Program-made: the position numbers and the translations under genes
The notes under the pieces: generated by a model
The model's database searches: none
Seen by the model: the letters and a program-made list of their open reading frames with translations, nothing else
Told to the model about the DNA's origin: nothing
In this document: positions 19,001 through 25,990 of the stretch, in pieces
How positions within the stretch are numbered: position 1 is the stretch's first letter
Layout: each line of letters starts with the position of its first letter
Assembly: GCA_913774925.1 (NCBI GenBank)
Contig: CAJYKB010000078.1
Span: forward strand, 1-37,423
Origin: an uncultured Sphingomonas sp.
GTDB taxonomy: Bacteria > Pseudomonadota > Alphaproteobacteria > Sphingomonadales > Sphingomonadaceae
Length of the DNA stretch: 37,423 nt
Reading direction: 5' to 3'

Positions 19001-19172
19001 CGGGGCCGATCTCGCCGCTTTCGGAGACGGGCTCCGGCGCCTGGGCGGTGGCGGTGTTGCGGGTCGGCTCCGCCTGCTGCGCCGCGGCGGGGAGCGATAC
19101 CGCCAGCGCAGCCATGCTCGCGAAGCCGGCGAGGAAAGCCTTGCGGCGGTCGAACTGCCTCTCAATCGTCAT
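16089..19172 (-). CDS. TonB-dependent outer-membrane receptor
   Basis: A 1027-residue outer-membrane transporter. The signal peptide ends near SLPAAAQ (residue 31). A TonB-box-like DVVVTG (58-63) precedes the plug domain, with SPTPLTVLSLADIQ, NLRNLGPERTLVLLDGRR and the plug signature VEVVTGGASAAYGSDAVAGVVNFVLNK. The rest is beta-barrel, ending in FRVGIRMQTR, a slightly unusual last residue (Arg rather than an aromatic). A strong AGGGGG ribosome site precedes the ATG. The long insertion-rich barrel is typical of sphingomonad receptors for organic substrates rather than siderophores. It is divergent from the acylase/deacylase/dgc operon, so uptake of an N-acylated D-amino acid or murein peptide is a reasonable inference; ligand unproven. 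Confidence 0.95.
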   Translation of the reverse strand: MTIERQFDRRKAFLAGFASMAALAVSLPAAAQQAEPTRNTATAQAPEPVSESGEIGPDVVVTGTRIRGGFESPTPLTVLSLADIQNGSPSNNIADFVNQLPALAGSTRPANSRLNLSSGQAGINALNLRNLGPERTLVLLDGRRSVPSTINGLVDINTLPQALIERVEVVTGGASAAYGSDAVAGVVNFVLNKKYQGLKVSIDSGITDKGDGANYSFEVAGGTSFAGGRGHILLSGEVAHRDGIFSVDRDWNQTGFLRFENPAYNATTNSGVPFYIYVRGAGAANSTPGGLITNSAGTVANSLRGVYFGTGGQPLQYQYGALTYPVVSGSAVPVRTQGGDWRVNDSGRRIGLDPQDDRYGVFGRASFEVSDGIELFAEGSYNRQHVFFNAGPNLATGAVLNATGCSAAATPAAAPLTCNAFLYNALGPTRLQGVTSVTVATTFADLPFRAVDNKREAQRYAVGAEGDLQLFGKAAPWNVYAQYGRVDTREQLRNIQNVTRLTNATNVAFAPAGNAAGYAAGSIQCLINLDANTANDDRACVPLNRLGIGVANPAAIPYVLGDPYREQRLQQITAGTNVSLTPFATWAGDVSVAVGAEYRQEKVSGFVPSEFQPLPVRDANGNVTGASNRWSVGNYLASVGRYDVKEAYLETAVPLGFGLEFNGAVRATDYSTAGYVTTWKAGATWQPIEDIRLRVTRSRDIRAPNLNELFQAGTANSDSVTNPGFQDGRSPAFIAAGQPAQASYSYSGFATGNPRLGAEKADQWNAGVVVTPRFLPGFNLSVDYFDIKVNSGISTFSAQQIVNLCYLGNQAFCDAVSIDAGRTQNAAQPYLIIRSQPFNAASQKVRGVDIDASYRLPLDRLFGETNGAVTVRGVATRYIENRFDSGVPQSIVLNSVGVNGGQSTTPTWIYRASVAVDTDDFSITAVGRGVSAGKYVANGIECQTNCPVSTTNFPTYQSNRIGGLFYADLNLTQKVRFDGAEAQFFINVTNVFDRDPMLLPETGLAANSTYSDLLGRQFRVGIRMQTR

Positions 19173-19492
19173 TATGGCCCCCTATGGCTCGCTGACCGCG
19201 CCGTGGGGGCGCGGCGTTCCGTCACTCCCGCGCGACGCGATACCCGTGTCCGATCGTTCAGCGCCGGACCTGTGACGGGTTTCGAGGGGGCGAAGGTGCC
19301 GGGCGGGTGCGGGAGGCGTCAAGCGTCCGACCGCTTCGAACGCTTCGTCAGGCCATAGCCCGCGACTATACGAGGGCGCCCCCGCCCCGCCGCCATAGCC
19401 GGACCCTATGCCCGCCGTCCGCCTGCGATATGGACGGCGGCGGCATGGCCGTTAGCGTGGGCCTTCGCCATCACCACCGGGGTTCGTGTCCG
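19173..19492. other. 320-base divergent regulatory region (TonB receptor / acylase operon)
   Basis: No gene found. It must hold the promoters of both the receptor and the acylase-led operon. In the receptor leader a 7-base stem (CCGCGCC 19196-19202 with GGCGCGG 19208-19214) lies about 24 bases before the ATG. I see no convincing -35/-10 pair and cannot point to a definite LysR-type operator by eye. Confidence 0.5.
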
Positions 19493-21838
19493 ATGTTCGA
19501 CCGCCGCTCCTTCCTGCTCGGCTCGGCCGCCGTCGTGGCGCTGGCCCCGGCATGCCGGGCGAAGCCGCAGCGCCCCGCCGTCGTCGCGACGCCCATGCGC
19601 GCCGTCACCGTCGCGGGCGCCTCCGCCGCGATCGAGATCGCCGACGACGAATGGGGCGTCCCCCACATCCGCGCCGCCACGGCCGCAGACGCGTTCTTCG
19701 GGCAGGGCTATGTCGTCGCGCGCGACCGGCTGTTCCAGATCGATCTGTCGCACCGCCGCGACCTGGGGCGGATGGCGGAGGCGTTCGGGGCGGACTTCGC
19801 GCGGCACGACGCGGCGGCGCGGCTGTTCCATTATCGCGGCGACCTGGACGCCGAACTGGCGCGGGTGCCCGCGGACGTGATGGCCTGTGCGCGCGCCTAT
19901 TGCGCCGGGATCAACGCGCGCGTCGCGGAGGTGACGGCCGATCCGTCGCTGCTGCCGGCGGAGTATGCGATCCTGAACGTGCGCCCGCTGACGTGGGACG
20001 TGCGCGACTTCGTGCTGGCGCGCGGCGGTGCGGAGGGGAATGCCGACGACGAGGTGCGCCGCGCGCAGCTCGCCGCGCTGGGGCTGCTGGAGCTCGACGC
20101 GATCGCCGCGCCGCTGCGTCCGGCGCATCGCATGACGGTGCCCGACGGGCTGGACGTCACGGCGGTCAGCGAGGCGGACCTGGGCGTGTTGCGGCTGGGG
20201 GCGCTGCCGTTCGGGCCGCAGACGCCGACGCGCGAGCCGGGCGAACCCGACACCCCGCTGGAGCGCGCCAATGCGGGCAGCAACGCGTGGACGATCGCGC
20301 CGCAGCGCTCCGCGACGGGCCGTGCGATCCTGGCCAACGACCCGCATCTGGGGATCGGCGGCTTCGCCCCGCGGCACGTCGCGCATCTGACCGCGCCGGG
20401 GCTGGACGTGATCGGCGGCGGCGCGCCGGGGCTGCCCGGGATCATGCAGGGGCATACCGATCGCTTCGCGTTCGGGCGCACCAACTTCCACATCGATCAG
20501 TCCGACCTGTTCGTGCTGGAGCTGCACCCCGACGACCCCGAGCGCTATCGCCACGCCGGCGGGTGGAAGCGGTTCGACCGCATCGACGTCGCCATTCCGG
20601 TCAAGGACGGTGCCTCCGCCGCGGCGACGCTGCGCTATGCGGTGCAGGGCGCGGTGGTCAGCCACGACCCCGCCCGCCGCCGCGCCACGGTGTTGGCGAC
20701 GATCGGGATGCAGCCGGGAGGCAGCGGTGCGTTCGCGATGATCGCGATCAATCTCGCGAAGGACTGGGCGTCGCTGAAGCAGGCGTTCCGCCTCCACCCC
20801 TCGCCGACCAATTTCCATTATGCCGACATCGCGGGGAACACCGGCTGGCAGGTGATCGGCTTCCAGCCGGTGCGCAAGACCGGCGACGGACTGCTGCCGG
20901 TGCCGGGCGACGGGCGCTACGACTGGACCGGCTACACCGACTTCCGCCGCCTGCCGAGCGAGTATAATCCGGTCAAGGGCTGGTTCGCGTCGGCCAACCA
21001 AAACAATCTGCCCGCCGGCTGGCCCGCAGAGCGCGTGCCGGCCTATTCGTTCCGCGATCCCTATCGCTACGACCGGATCGCCGGCGTGCTGTCCGCGCAG
21101 CCGCGGCATACGCTCGCCGACAGCGTCGCGCTCCAGCACGATACGCTGTCGCTGCCGGCGCAGGCGTTCGTGGCGCTGCTCCCCGCGGCGTCGTCGCCCG
21201 CCGCCGACATGCTGCGTTCGTGGAACGCGCGGCTCGACGGCGGCAGTGCGGCGGCGGCGCTGTTCGAGATGGTGTGGCGCGACCTGTCGCACCGGATGCT
21301 GGGCGTGCTGATCCCCGCACGCGCGCAGGATCTGGTGACCGAGATCGCGCCCTCCGTGCTGCTGGCGGAGGCGAAGAAGCGGCCGGCGCTGGTCGCCGCA
21401 TCGTTGAGCGCGGGGTGGGATCAGGCGCGCGCCCTCCTCGGCCCGGACCCGGCGGCGTGGCGGTGGGACACGCTGCACCAGGTGCGGATCGCGCACCCGC
21501 TGTCGCGTATCCCCGCGATCGCCGCCGCTTTCCCGCCGATCGACGGCAAGGGATCGGGCGGGGACGGCTATACGGTGATGGCGCGCTGGCTGGGCAACGG
21601 TCCGGGCTGGCGCACCGGCGGGGGGGCGAGCTACCTTCAGGTGATCGACGTCGGTGCGTGGGACAATTCGCTGATGCTCAACCTGCCCGGCCAGTCGGCC
21701 GATCCGAAGAGCCCGCATTATCGCGATCAGTACGATCCGTGGATCGCGGGCCAGATGCACCCCATGCTGTTCACACGCGCCGCGGTCGACGCGCATGTCC
21801 GCGCCGTCACCACCCTGTCGCCCGGGAAGCCCGCATGA
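19493..21838 (+). CDS. Penicillin acylase family N-terminal-nucleophile hydrolase, Tat-exported
   Basis: A 781-residue precursor of the penicillin G acylase / AHL acylase / cephalosporin acylase family, which hydrolyses amide bonds of N-acyl compounds. MFDRRSFLLGSAAVVALAPAC is a twin-arginine signal; Cys21 might be lipidated, though the lipobox (APAC) is poor. The alpha part has DEWGVPHIRAAT and AFFGQGYVVARDRLFQID. The autoprocessing site that frees the nucleophile is before Ser263 in NAGSNAWTI, followed by AILANDPHLGI. A FAFGRTNFHIDQSDLFVLE segment and a late NLPGQSADPKSPHYRDQY match the beta chain. The start at 19493 puts the Tat motif at the very N-terminus. The last four bases overlap the deacylase start (ATGA). 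Substrate unknown; context suggests N-acyl-amino acids or peptides. Confidence 0.93.
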   Translation: MFDRRSFLLGSAAVVALAPACRAKPQRPAVVATPMRAVTVAGASAAIEIADDEWGVPHIRAATAADAFFGQGYVVARDRLFQIDLSHRRDLGRMAEAFGADFARHDAAARLFHYRGDLDAELARVPADVMACARAYCAGINARVAEVTADPSLLPAEYAILNVRPLTWDVRDFVLARGGAEGNADDEVRRAQLAALGLLELDAIAAPLRPAHRMTVPDGLDVTAVSEADLGVLRLGALPFGPQTPTREPGEPDTPLERANAGSNAWTIAPQRSATGRAILANDPHLGIGGFAPRHVAHLTAPGLDVIGGGAPGLPGIMQGHTDRFAFGRTNFHIDQSDLFVLELHPDDPERYRHAGGWKRFDRIDVAIPVKDGASAAATLRYAVQGAVVSHDPARRRATVLATIGMQPGGSGAFAMIAINLAKDWASLKQAFRLHPSPTNFHYADIAGNTGWQVIGFQPVRKTGDGLLPVPGDGRYDWTGYTDFRRLPSEYNPVKGWFASANQNNLPAGWPAERVPAYSFRDPYRYDRIAGVLSAQPRHTLADSVALQHDTLSLPAQAFVALLPAASSPAADMLRSWNARLDGGSAAAALFEMVWRDLSHRMLGVLIPARAQDLVTEIAPSVLLAEAKKRPALVAASLSAGWDQARALLGPDPAAWRWDTLHQVRIAHPLSRIPAIAAAFPPIDGKGSGGDGYTVMARWLGNGPGWRTGGGASYLQVIDVGAWDNSLMLNLPGQSADPKSPHYRDQYDPWIAGQMHPMLFTRAAVDAHVRAVTTLSPGKPA

Positions 21839-23421
21839 AGCCGCTGTTCGCCATCGCCGCGCTGCTGGCCGGTCCCGCCGTGGCGCAGGTCGGCGCGCCG
21901 GTCGACGTCGTGATCCGCGGCGGCACCGTCTATACCGGCGCCGCGACCGCGCCGATCACCGGCGACGTGGAGATCGCGGGCGACCGCGTCGTTTATGTCG
22001 GCCCGACGCGGCGCACGCCCGCGAAGGCGGTGATCGATGCGCGGGGGCGCATCGTCGCGCCGGGGTTCATCGACGCGCATACCCACCCCGATACCTACAT
22101 CCGCGCCGCGGACCGGAGCCAGCACGTCAACCTGCCGTGGCTGGCGCAGGGGGTGGCGACGATCGTCACCGGGGTCGACGGATACGGCACACCCGACGTG
22201 GCGGCGGACGCGCGGAAGCTGACCGCGGGGGGGATCGCCACCAACGTCGTCCCCTTCGTCGGCTTTGGCGCGGTGCGCACGCGCGTGCTGGGGCGCGACG
22301 ATCGCGCGCCCGATGCGGCGGAACTGGCGCAGGAGAAGGCGCTGGTCGCGGGCGCGATGTGCCAGGGAGCGACCGGCTTCTCCACCGGGCTGTTCTACGC
22401 ACCGCAAAGTTACGCCAAGACCGAGGAGGTGATCGCGGTCGCGCGCGAGGCGGCGACGCGTGGGGGCATGTACGACAGCCACCAGCGCGACGAGTCGAAC
22501 TACACGATCGGCCTCATCGCCTCGACGCAGGAGGCGATCCGCATCGGACGCGAGGCGGGGATGCCGGTGCATATCGCGCACCTTAAGGCGCTGGGCGTCG
22601 ACGTGCAGGGCATGGCGCCGCAGCTGATCGCCACGATCGAGGCGGCGCGCAAGGCGGGGCTTGAGGTGACCGCGGACCAATATCCCTGGCTCGCGTCTGG
22701 CAGCAGCGTCGATGCCGCGCTGGTGCCGGGCTGGGCGCTGGACGGCGGCTATGTGAAGCTGATCGCGCGGTTCGACGACCCTACGACGCTGGCGAAGATC
22801 AAGGCGGCGATGGCGGAGAATCTGCGGCGGCGCGGCGGCAAGGAGTCGATCCTGCTCACCGCGCAGGGGCAGCCGTGGACCGGGCGCACATTGGGCCAGA
22901 TGGCGACCGCGTGGAAGCTCGATCCGGTCGATGCCGCGATCCGCATCCTCCGCGTCCCCAACAAGGACGGCACCGATCCCGCGGGCAGCGCCATCGCCAG
23001 TTTCAACATGGCCGACCGCGACGTCGACCTCATCATGAAGCAGCCGTGGGTGGTGACCAGTTCGGACGGGTCGGACGGCCACCCGCGGCAATGGGCGACC
23101 TTCCCGAAGAAGTACCGGACGTATGTGGTGGAGCGGAAGGTCATCTCGCTCGCCGACTTCATCCGCCGCGCCACCGGGGCGACCGCGGACATGTATCGCC
23201 TCAAGGAGCGCGGCTATCTGCGCCCCGGCTATTTCGCGGATGTCGTGGTGTTCGATCCGCAGCGCTACGCGCCGCGCGCCGACTACGTCCATCCGCGCGT
23301 AGCGAGCGCCGGCGTGACCGCGCTGTTCGTCAACGGGCGGCTGGCGCTGCGCGACGGGGCCGCAACGGGGGCGATGCCGGGGCGGGTGCTGTTGCGTGCC
23401 AAGCCGAAGGGATGTGCGTGA
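21835..23421 (+). CDS. Exported N-acyl-D-amino-acid deacylase (D-aminoacylase family)
   Basis: A 528-residue amidohydrolase with a signal peptide (MKPLFAIAALLAGPAVAQ), so probably periplasmic. It begins in an ATGA overlap with the acylase gene. The amidohydrolase metal motif is GFIDAHTHPD with His82 and His84; VHIAHLKALG supplies a further His, and VTSSDGSDGHPRQWATFPK the C-terminal Asp typical of D-aminoacylases. In classical D-aminoacylases the strand after the HxH has a Cys zinc ligand in GNCG; here the aligned place reads GVDG, with Asp115, suggesting an altered metal site. The family removes acyl groups from N-acyl-D-amino acids, giving the free D-amino acid. Followed after about 150 bases by the dgcN-like gene. 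Confidence 0.9.
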   Translation: MKPLFAIAALLAGPAVAQVGAPVDVVIRGGTVYTGAATAPITGDVEIAGDRVVYVGPTRRTPAKAVIDARGRIVAPGFIDAHTHPDTYIRAADRSQHVNLPWLAQGVATIVTGVDGYGTPDVAADARKLTAGGIATNVVPFVGFGAVRTRVLGRDDRAPDAAELAQEKALVAGAMCQGATGFSTGLFYAPQSYAKTEEVIAVAREAATRGGMYDSHQRDESNYTIGLIASTQEAIRIGREAGMPVHIAHLKALGVDVQGMAPQLIATIEAARKAGLEVTADQYPWLASGSSVDAALVPGWALDGGYVKLIARFDDPTTLAKIKAAMAENLRRRGGKESILLTAQGQPWTGRTLGQMATAWKLDPVDAAIRILRVPNKDGTDPAGSAIASFNMADRDVDLIMKQPWVVTSSDGSDGHPRQWATFPKKYRTYVVERKVISLADFIRRATGATADMYRLKERGYLRPGYFADVVVFDPQRYAPRADYVHPRVASAGVTALFVNGRLALRDGAATGAMPGRVLLRAKPKGCA

Positions 23422-23429
23422 AGCCTGGC

Positions 23430-23469
23430 CGTCATCGCGCGCGAAGCTTCCGCTCTGCTCGCAATGACG
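23430..23469. repeat. Imperfect palindromic repeat (CGTCAT...ATGACG type)
   Basis: Starts 8 bases after the deacylase stop. The outer arms CGTCAT and ATGACG enclose GC-rich partly complementary arms. It belongs to the widespread family of intergenic palindromes carrying GAGCAGAGCG on the other strand. It could partly terminate or process the transcript before dgcN. Confidence 0.6.
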
Positions 23470-23572
23470 AAGAGGCCATAATCCCGCTTTATACCCACCG
23501 CCGTCACCACGATTGGCGCGCCGGCCCGCGACGATCCTACGCTCCGGCCCATCCCTCCCACACAGGTGCGCG

Positions 23573-24610
23573 ATGATCCCCGGCCCCTACCTCCTCTACC
23601 TCGGCCATTCCGACGACGAGATCGGCATCAAGACGTCGCGCGGGCTCGCCGCGTTTCGCCGCGACGATTGCGTGGGCGAGTGGCGGCACGACGATTGCCC
23701 GCTGACGCTCGACCTGCCGCGGATGGACGCGGCCGCGGGTCGCGCGGCGGGCGCGCGGACGCTGGTGCTGGGGATCGCCAACGCCGGGGGCACGCTGGGC
23801 GCGGACCTGATCGCCGATGCGCTGACCGCCATCGCGCAGGGGATGAACGTCGCGTCGGGGCTTCACCAGCGGCTGCGCGACGAACCGCGGCTGGTCGCGG
23901 CGGCAGAGGCGGCGGGCGTGGCGCTGTTCGACGTGCGCGATCCACCCGCGCATCTGCCGGTCGGCAATGGGCGGGTGCGCGCGGGCAACCGGCTGCTGAC
24001 GGTCGGCACCGATTGCTCGGTCGGCAAGATGTACGCGACGCTGAGCCTGCGCGACGCGTTTCGTGCGCGCGGCGTGGCGGCGCACTTTCGCGCGACGGGG
24101 CAGACCGGCATTCTGATCGCCGGCGATGGCGTGCCGCTCGACGCGGTGGTGGCGGACTTCATCTCGGGCGCGATCGAGGTGCTGACGCCCGCGCGCGACG
24201 ACGACGGCTGGGACCTGATCGAGGGGCAGGGGTCGCTGTTCCACCCCAGTTTCGCGGGCGTCTCCACCGGGCTGCTCCACGGCGCGCAGCCACGCGCGAT
24301 CGTGCTGTGCCACGACCCGTCGCGTGGCCACATGCGCGGGCTGCCGCATTACCGGCTCCCCGATCTGGCGGAGTGTCTGGCCGCCAACCTACAGGTTGCG
24401 CGGCTCACCAGCCCCGACGTGCAGGCGGTCGGCGTCGCGCTCAACACCGTGAAGCTGGACGATGTCGCCGCGCGTCGCCTGTGTGCCGAGACCGGCGACG
24501 CGCTCGGGCTGCCGTGTACCGATCCGTACCGCTTCGGTGCGGATGCCATCGTCGATTGGACCCTGACGTGCTGCGCACCCTCTCCGCAACCCATGACCGC
24601 TTCGCGCTGA
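23573..24610 (+). CDS. dgcN: D-glutamate N-acetyltransferase-like DUF1611 protein (DgcN)
   Basis: A 345-residue DUF1611 protein. The N-terminal domain opens MIPGPYLLYLGHSDDEIGIKT and includes LGIANAGGTL; the C-terminal domain carries a P-loop GTDCSVGKMYATL (145-157) and EGQGSLFHPSF (217-227). DUF1611 next to an enolase-superfamily epimerase is the signature of DgcN-DgcA, in which DgcN acetylates D-glutamate to N-acetyl-D-glutamate in the cytoplasm. No signal peptide is seen. The ATG at 23573 has AGGTG seven bases upstream and gives the family N-terminus. Its final 43 bases overlap the dgcA start. Function is assigned from family and neighbour; activity on D-glutamate is not demonstrated here. 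Confidence 0.85.
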   Translation: MIPGPYLLYLGHSDDEIGIKTSRGLAAFRRDDCVGEWRHDDCPLTLDLPRMDAAAGRAAGARTLVLGIANAGGTLGADLIADALTAIAQGMNVASGLHQRLRDEPRLVAAAEAAGVALFDVRDPPAHLPVGNGRVRAGNRLLTVGTDCSVGKMYATLSLRDAFRARGVAAHFRATGQTGILIAGDGVPLDAVVADFISGAIEVLTPARDDDGWDLIEGQGSLFHPSFAGVSTGLLHGAQPRAIVLCHDPSRGHMRGLPHYRLPDLAECLAANLQVARLTSPDVQAVGVALNTVKLDDVAARRLCAETGDALGLPCTDPYRFGADAIVDWTLTCCAPSPQPMTASR

Positions 24611-25560
24611 ACGCGCCGTTCCGCATCTCGCGCGGGGTGAAGACCGCGGCGGATGTGGTGACGGTGACGATCCGCGACGGCGCGCACGTCGGTCGTGGCG
24701 AGGGCGTGCCCTATCCGCGCTACGGCGAGACGATCGACGCGGCGCTGGCGCAGATCGCCGCGATCGCTCCGATGGTGCAGGGCGGGGCGTCGCGTGCCGA
24801 GATCGCCGCCGCGATGCCCGCGGGGGCGGCGCGCAACGCGGTCGACAATGCGCTGTGGGATGTCGAGGCGCGCGTGGCGGGCAGCGACGTCGCGACGCTG
24901 GCGCGTGTCGCTGCGCCGACGCCGGTCGCCTCCGCCATCACGATCGCGATCGACGCCCCCGACGCGATGGCGGCGGTCGCCGCGCGGCACGCCGCGGTCC
25001 CGCTCCTCAAGATCAAGGTCGACCGCGACGACGCCCGCGCACAGATCGCCGCGGTGCGCGCCGCCGCGCCAGCGCCGCGGCTGATCGTCGACCCCAACGA
25101 AAGCTGGACGATCGCGCAGGTCACCGGGCTGGCGCCCTTCCTGCGCGACCAGCGCGTCGACCTGCTGGAACAGCCGCTGCCCGCGGGCGAGGACGGGGCA
25201 CTGGCCGATATCGATTGCGGCATCGCGATCTGCGCCGACGAATCGCTTCACACCCGCGCCGATCTGGACGCGCTGCGCGGGCGCTACAGCCATGTGAACG
25301 TGAAGCTGGACAAGACCGGCGGCCTCACCGAAGCACTGGCGCTCGCGGATGCGGCGGTGGCGAAGGGGTTCGGGCTGATGGTGGGGTGCATGGTCTGCTC
25401 GTCGCTCGGCATCGCGCCCGCGCTGCTGCTGGCGGGGCGGGCGGCGTTCGTCGACCTCGACGGGCCGCTGTGGCTGACGCAGGATCGCGACGGCGGGGTC
25501 GTGGACCGTGGCGGTATGTTGCACCCGCCCGCGCCCGGGTTCTGGGGGGCGGCCGCATGA
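24568..25560 (+). CDS. dgcA: N-acetyl-D-glutamate racemase-like enolase-superfamily enzyme (DgcA)
   Basis: A 330-residue member of the muconate-lactonising/dipeptide-epimerase subgroup of the enolase superfamily. The N-terminal capping domain has FRISRGVKTAADVV and GRGEGVPYPRYGE. The barrel holds the paired bases Lys148/Lys150 (LKIKVD), metal ligands Asp175 (IVDPNE), Glu201 (EQPLP) and Asp224 (CADES), and Lys246/Lys249 (NVKLDK) on the other face, so a two-base 1,1-proton-transfer racemase is expected. With dgcN beside it, conversion of N-acetyl-D-glutamate to N-acetyl-L-glutamate is the best reading; L-Ala-D/L-Glu epimerase is the main alternative, and would also fit murein peptide salvage. 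The GTG at 24568 is chosen because it gives the usual 17-residue lead to FRISRG. Confidence 0.87.
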   Translation: MLRTLSATHDRFALNAPFRISRGVKTAADVVTVTIRDGAHVGRGEGVPYPRYGETIDAALAQIAAIAPMVQGGASRAEIAAAMPAGAARNAVDNALWDVEARVAGSDVATLARVAAPTPVASAITIAIDAPDAMAAVAARHAAVPLLKIKVDRDDARAQIAAVRAAAPAPRLIVDPNESWTIAQVTGLAPFLRDQRVDLLEQPLPAGEDGALADIDCGIAICADESLHTRADLDALRGRYSHVNVKLDKTGGLTEALALADAAVAKGFGLMVGCMVCSSLGIAPALLLAGRAAFVDLDGPLWLTQDRDGGVVDRGGMLHPPAPGFWGAAA

Positions 25561-25565
25561 ACCGC

Positions 25566-25585
25566 GTTCCGGCGCGCGCCGGAAC
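25566..25585. terminator. Perfect 20-base palindrome just after dgcA
   Basis: A perfect dyad of two 10-base arms (GTTCCGGCGC and its complement) begins 5 bases after the dgcA stop. As RNA it would make a strong GC hairpin with a small loop. Candidate terminator for the acylase-dgcA transcript; there is no T run. Confidence 0.5.
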
Positions 25586-25840
25586 CCGGCGTTCCGCGGG
25601 ACCGCGCCGGTTGTCGATCGCGGCCCTGGGCTCCTGCAGGCGCAGGAGCACGACCTCCGCCGCACCCCCATCGTCACCCCGGACAGGTTCGGAACCTCTG
25701 CGAACGTCACCATCGTCATGCCGGACTTGTTGCGGCATCCACCGCGCCGCGAAGTCGCAAGCCCATGGTGTTGCGGAACGGTGGACCCCGGAACAAGTCG
25801 AGACCTCTGCGAAAATCGCGGATCGCCTGACAATGTCGCG

Positions 25841-25930
25841 GTTCCCCGGCGAAGGCCGGGGGCCAGTTGGCGTGTCTTTTCCGTCTGTTACCACCGTTCC
25901 CCAGCTGGACCCCGGCCTGCGCCGGGGAAC
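25841..25930. repeat. Large inverted repeat, second copy of the 4176-4264 family
   Basis: Arms of 30 bases (25841-25870 and 25901-25930) are reverse complements at 27 of 30 positions. Each starts with GTTCCCCGGCG, as in the copy at 4176-4264. It lies 60 bases before the symporter start. Confidence 0.85.
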
Positions 25931-25990
25931 AAGGACCGAGTTTCGCAGAGGGCTCGGACACGTTCGGGGTGACGACGGCAACTGCCTGGC

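Larger units (their letters stand above)
25561..25990. other. 430-base repeat-packed gap between dgcA and the symporter gene
   Basis: No gene is supported here. The gap is a mosaic of palindromes: a perfect dyad right after the dgcA stop (25566-25585), a hairpin at 25630-25649 (GCTCCTGC with GCAGGAGC), CGTCACCCCGGACAGGTTCGG and GTCATGCCGGACTTGTTGCGG units around 25674-25735, GTGGACCCCGGAACAAGTCG at about 25782-25801, and a large inverted repeat at 25841-25930. The right edge (25935-25972) resembles 165-200. Transcription from dgcA may be cut here, giving the symporter its own promoter. Confidence 0.75.

Noticed and set aside
19406..21796. 796-codon open frame antisense to the penicillin acylase gene
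   Set aside because: Arg/His/Gly-rich composition without motifs; a typical by-product of very high GC third-position bias opposite a well-supported gene.
24568..25560. Plain L-Ala-D/L-Glu epimerase as the first-choice call
   Set aside because: Kept only as an alternative: direct overlap with a DUF1611 gene is the hallmark of the DgcN-DgcA pair.
25561..25990. CRISPR array or tRNA cluster
   Set aside because: The palindromes differ from one another and are not regularly spaced with unique spacers; no tRNA cloverleaf is visible.
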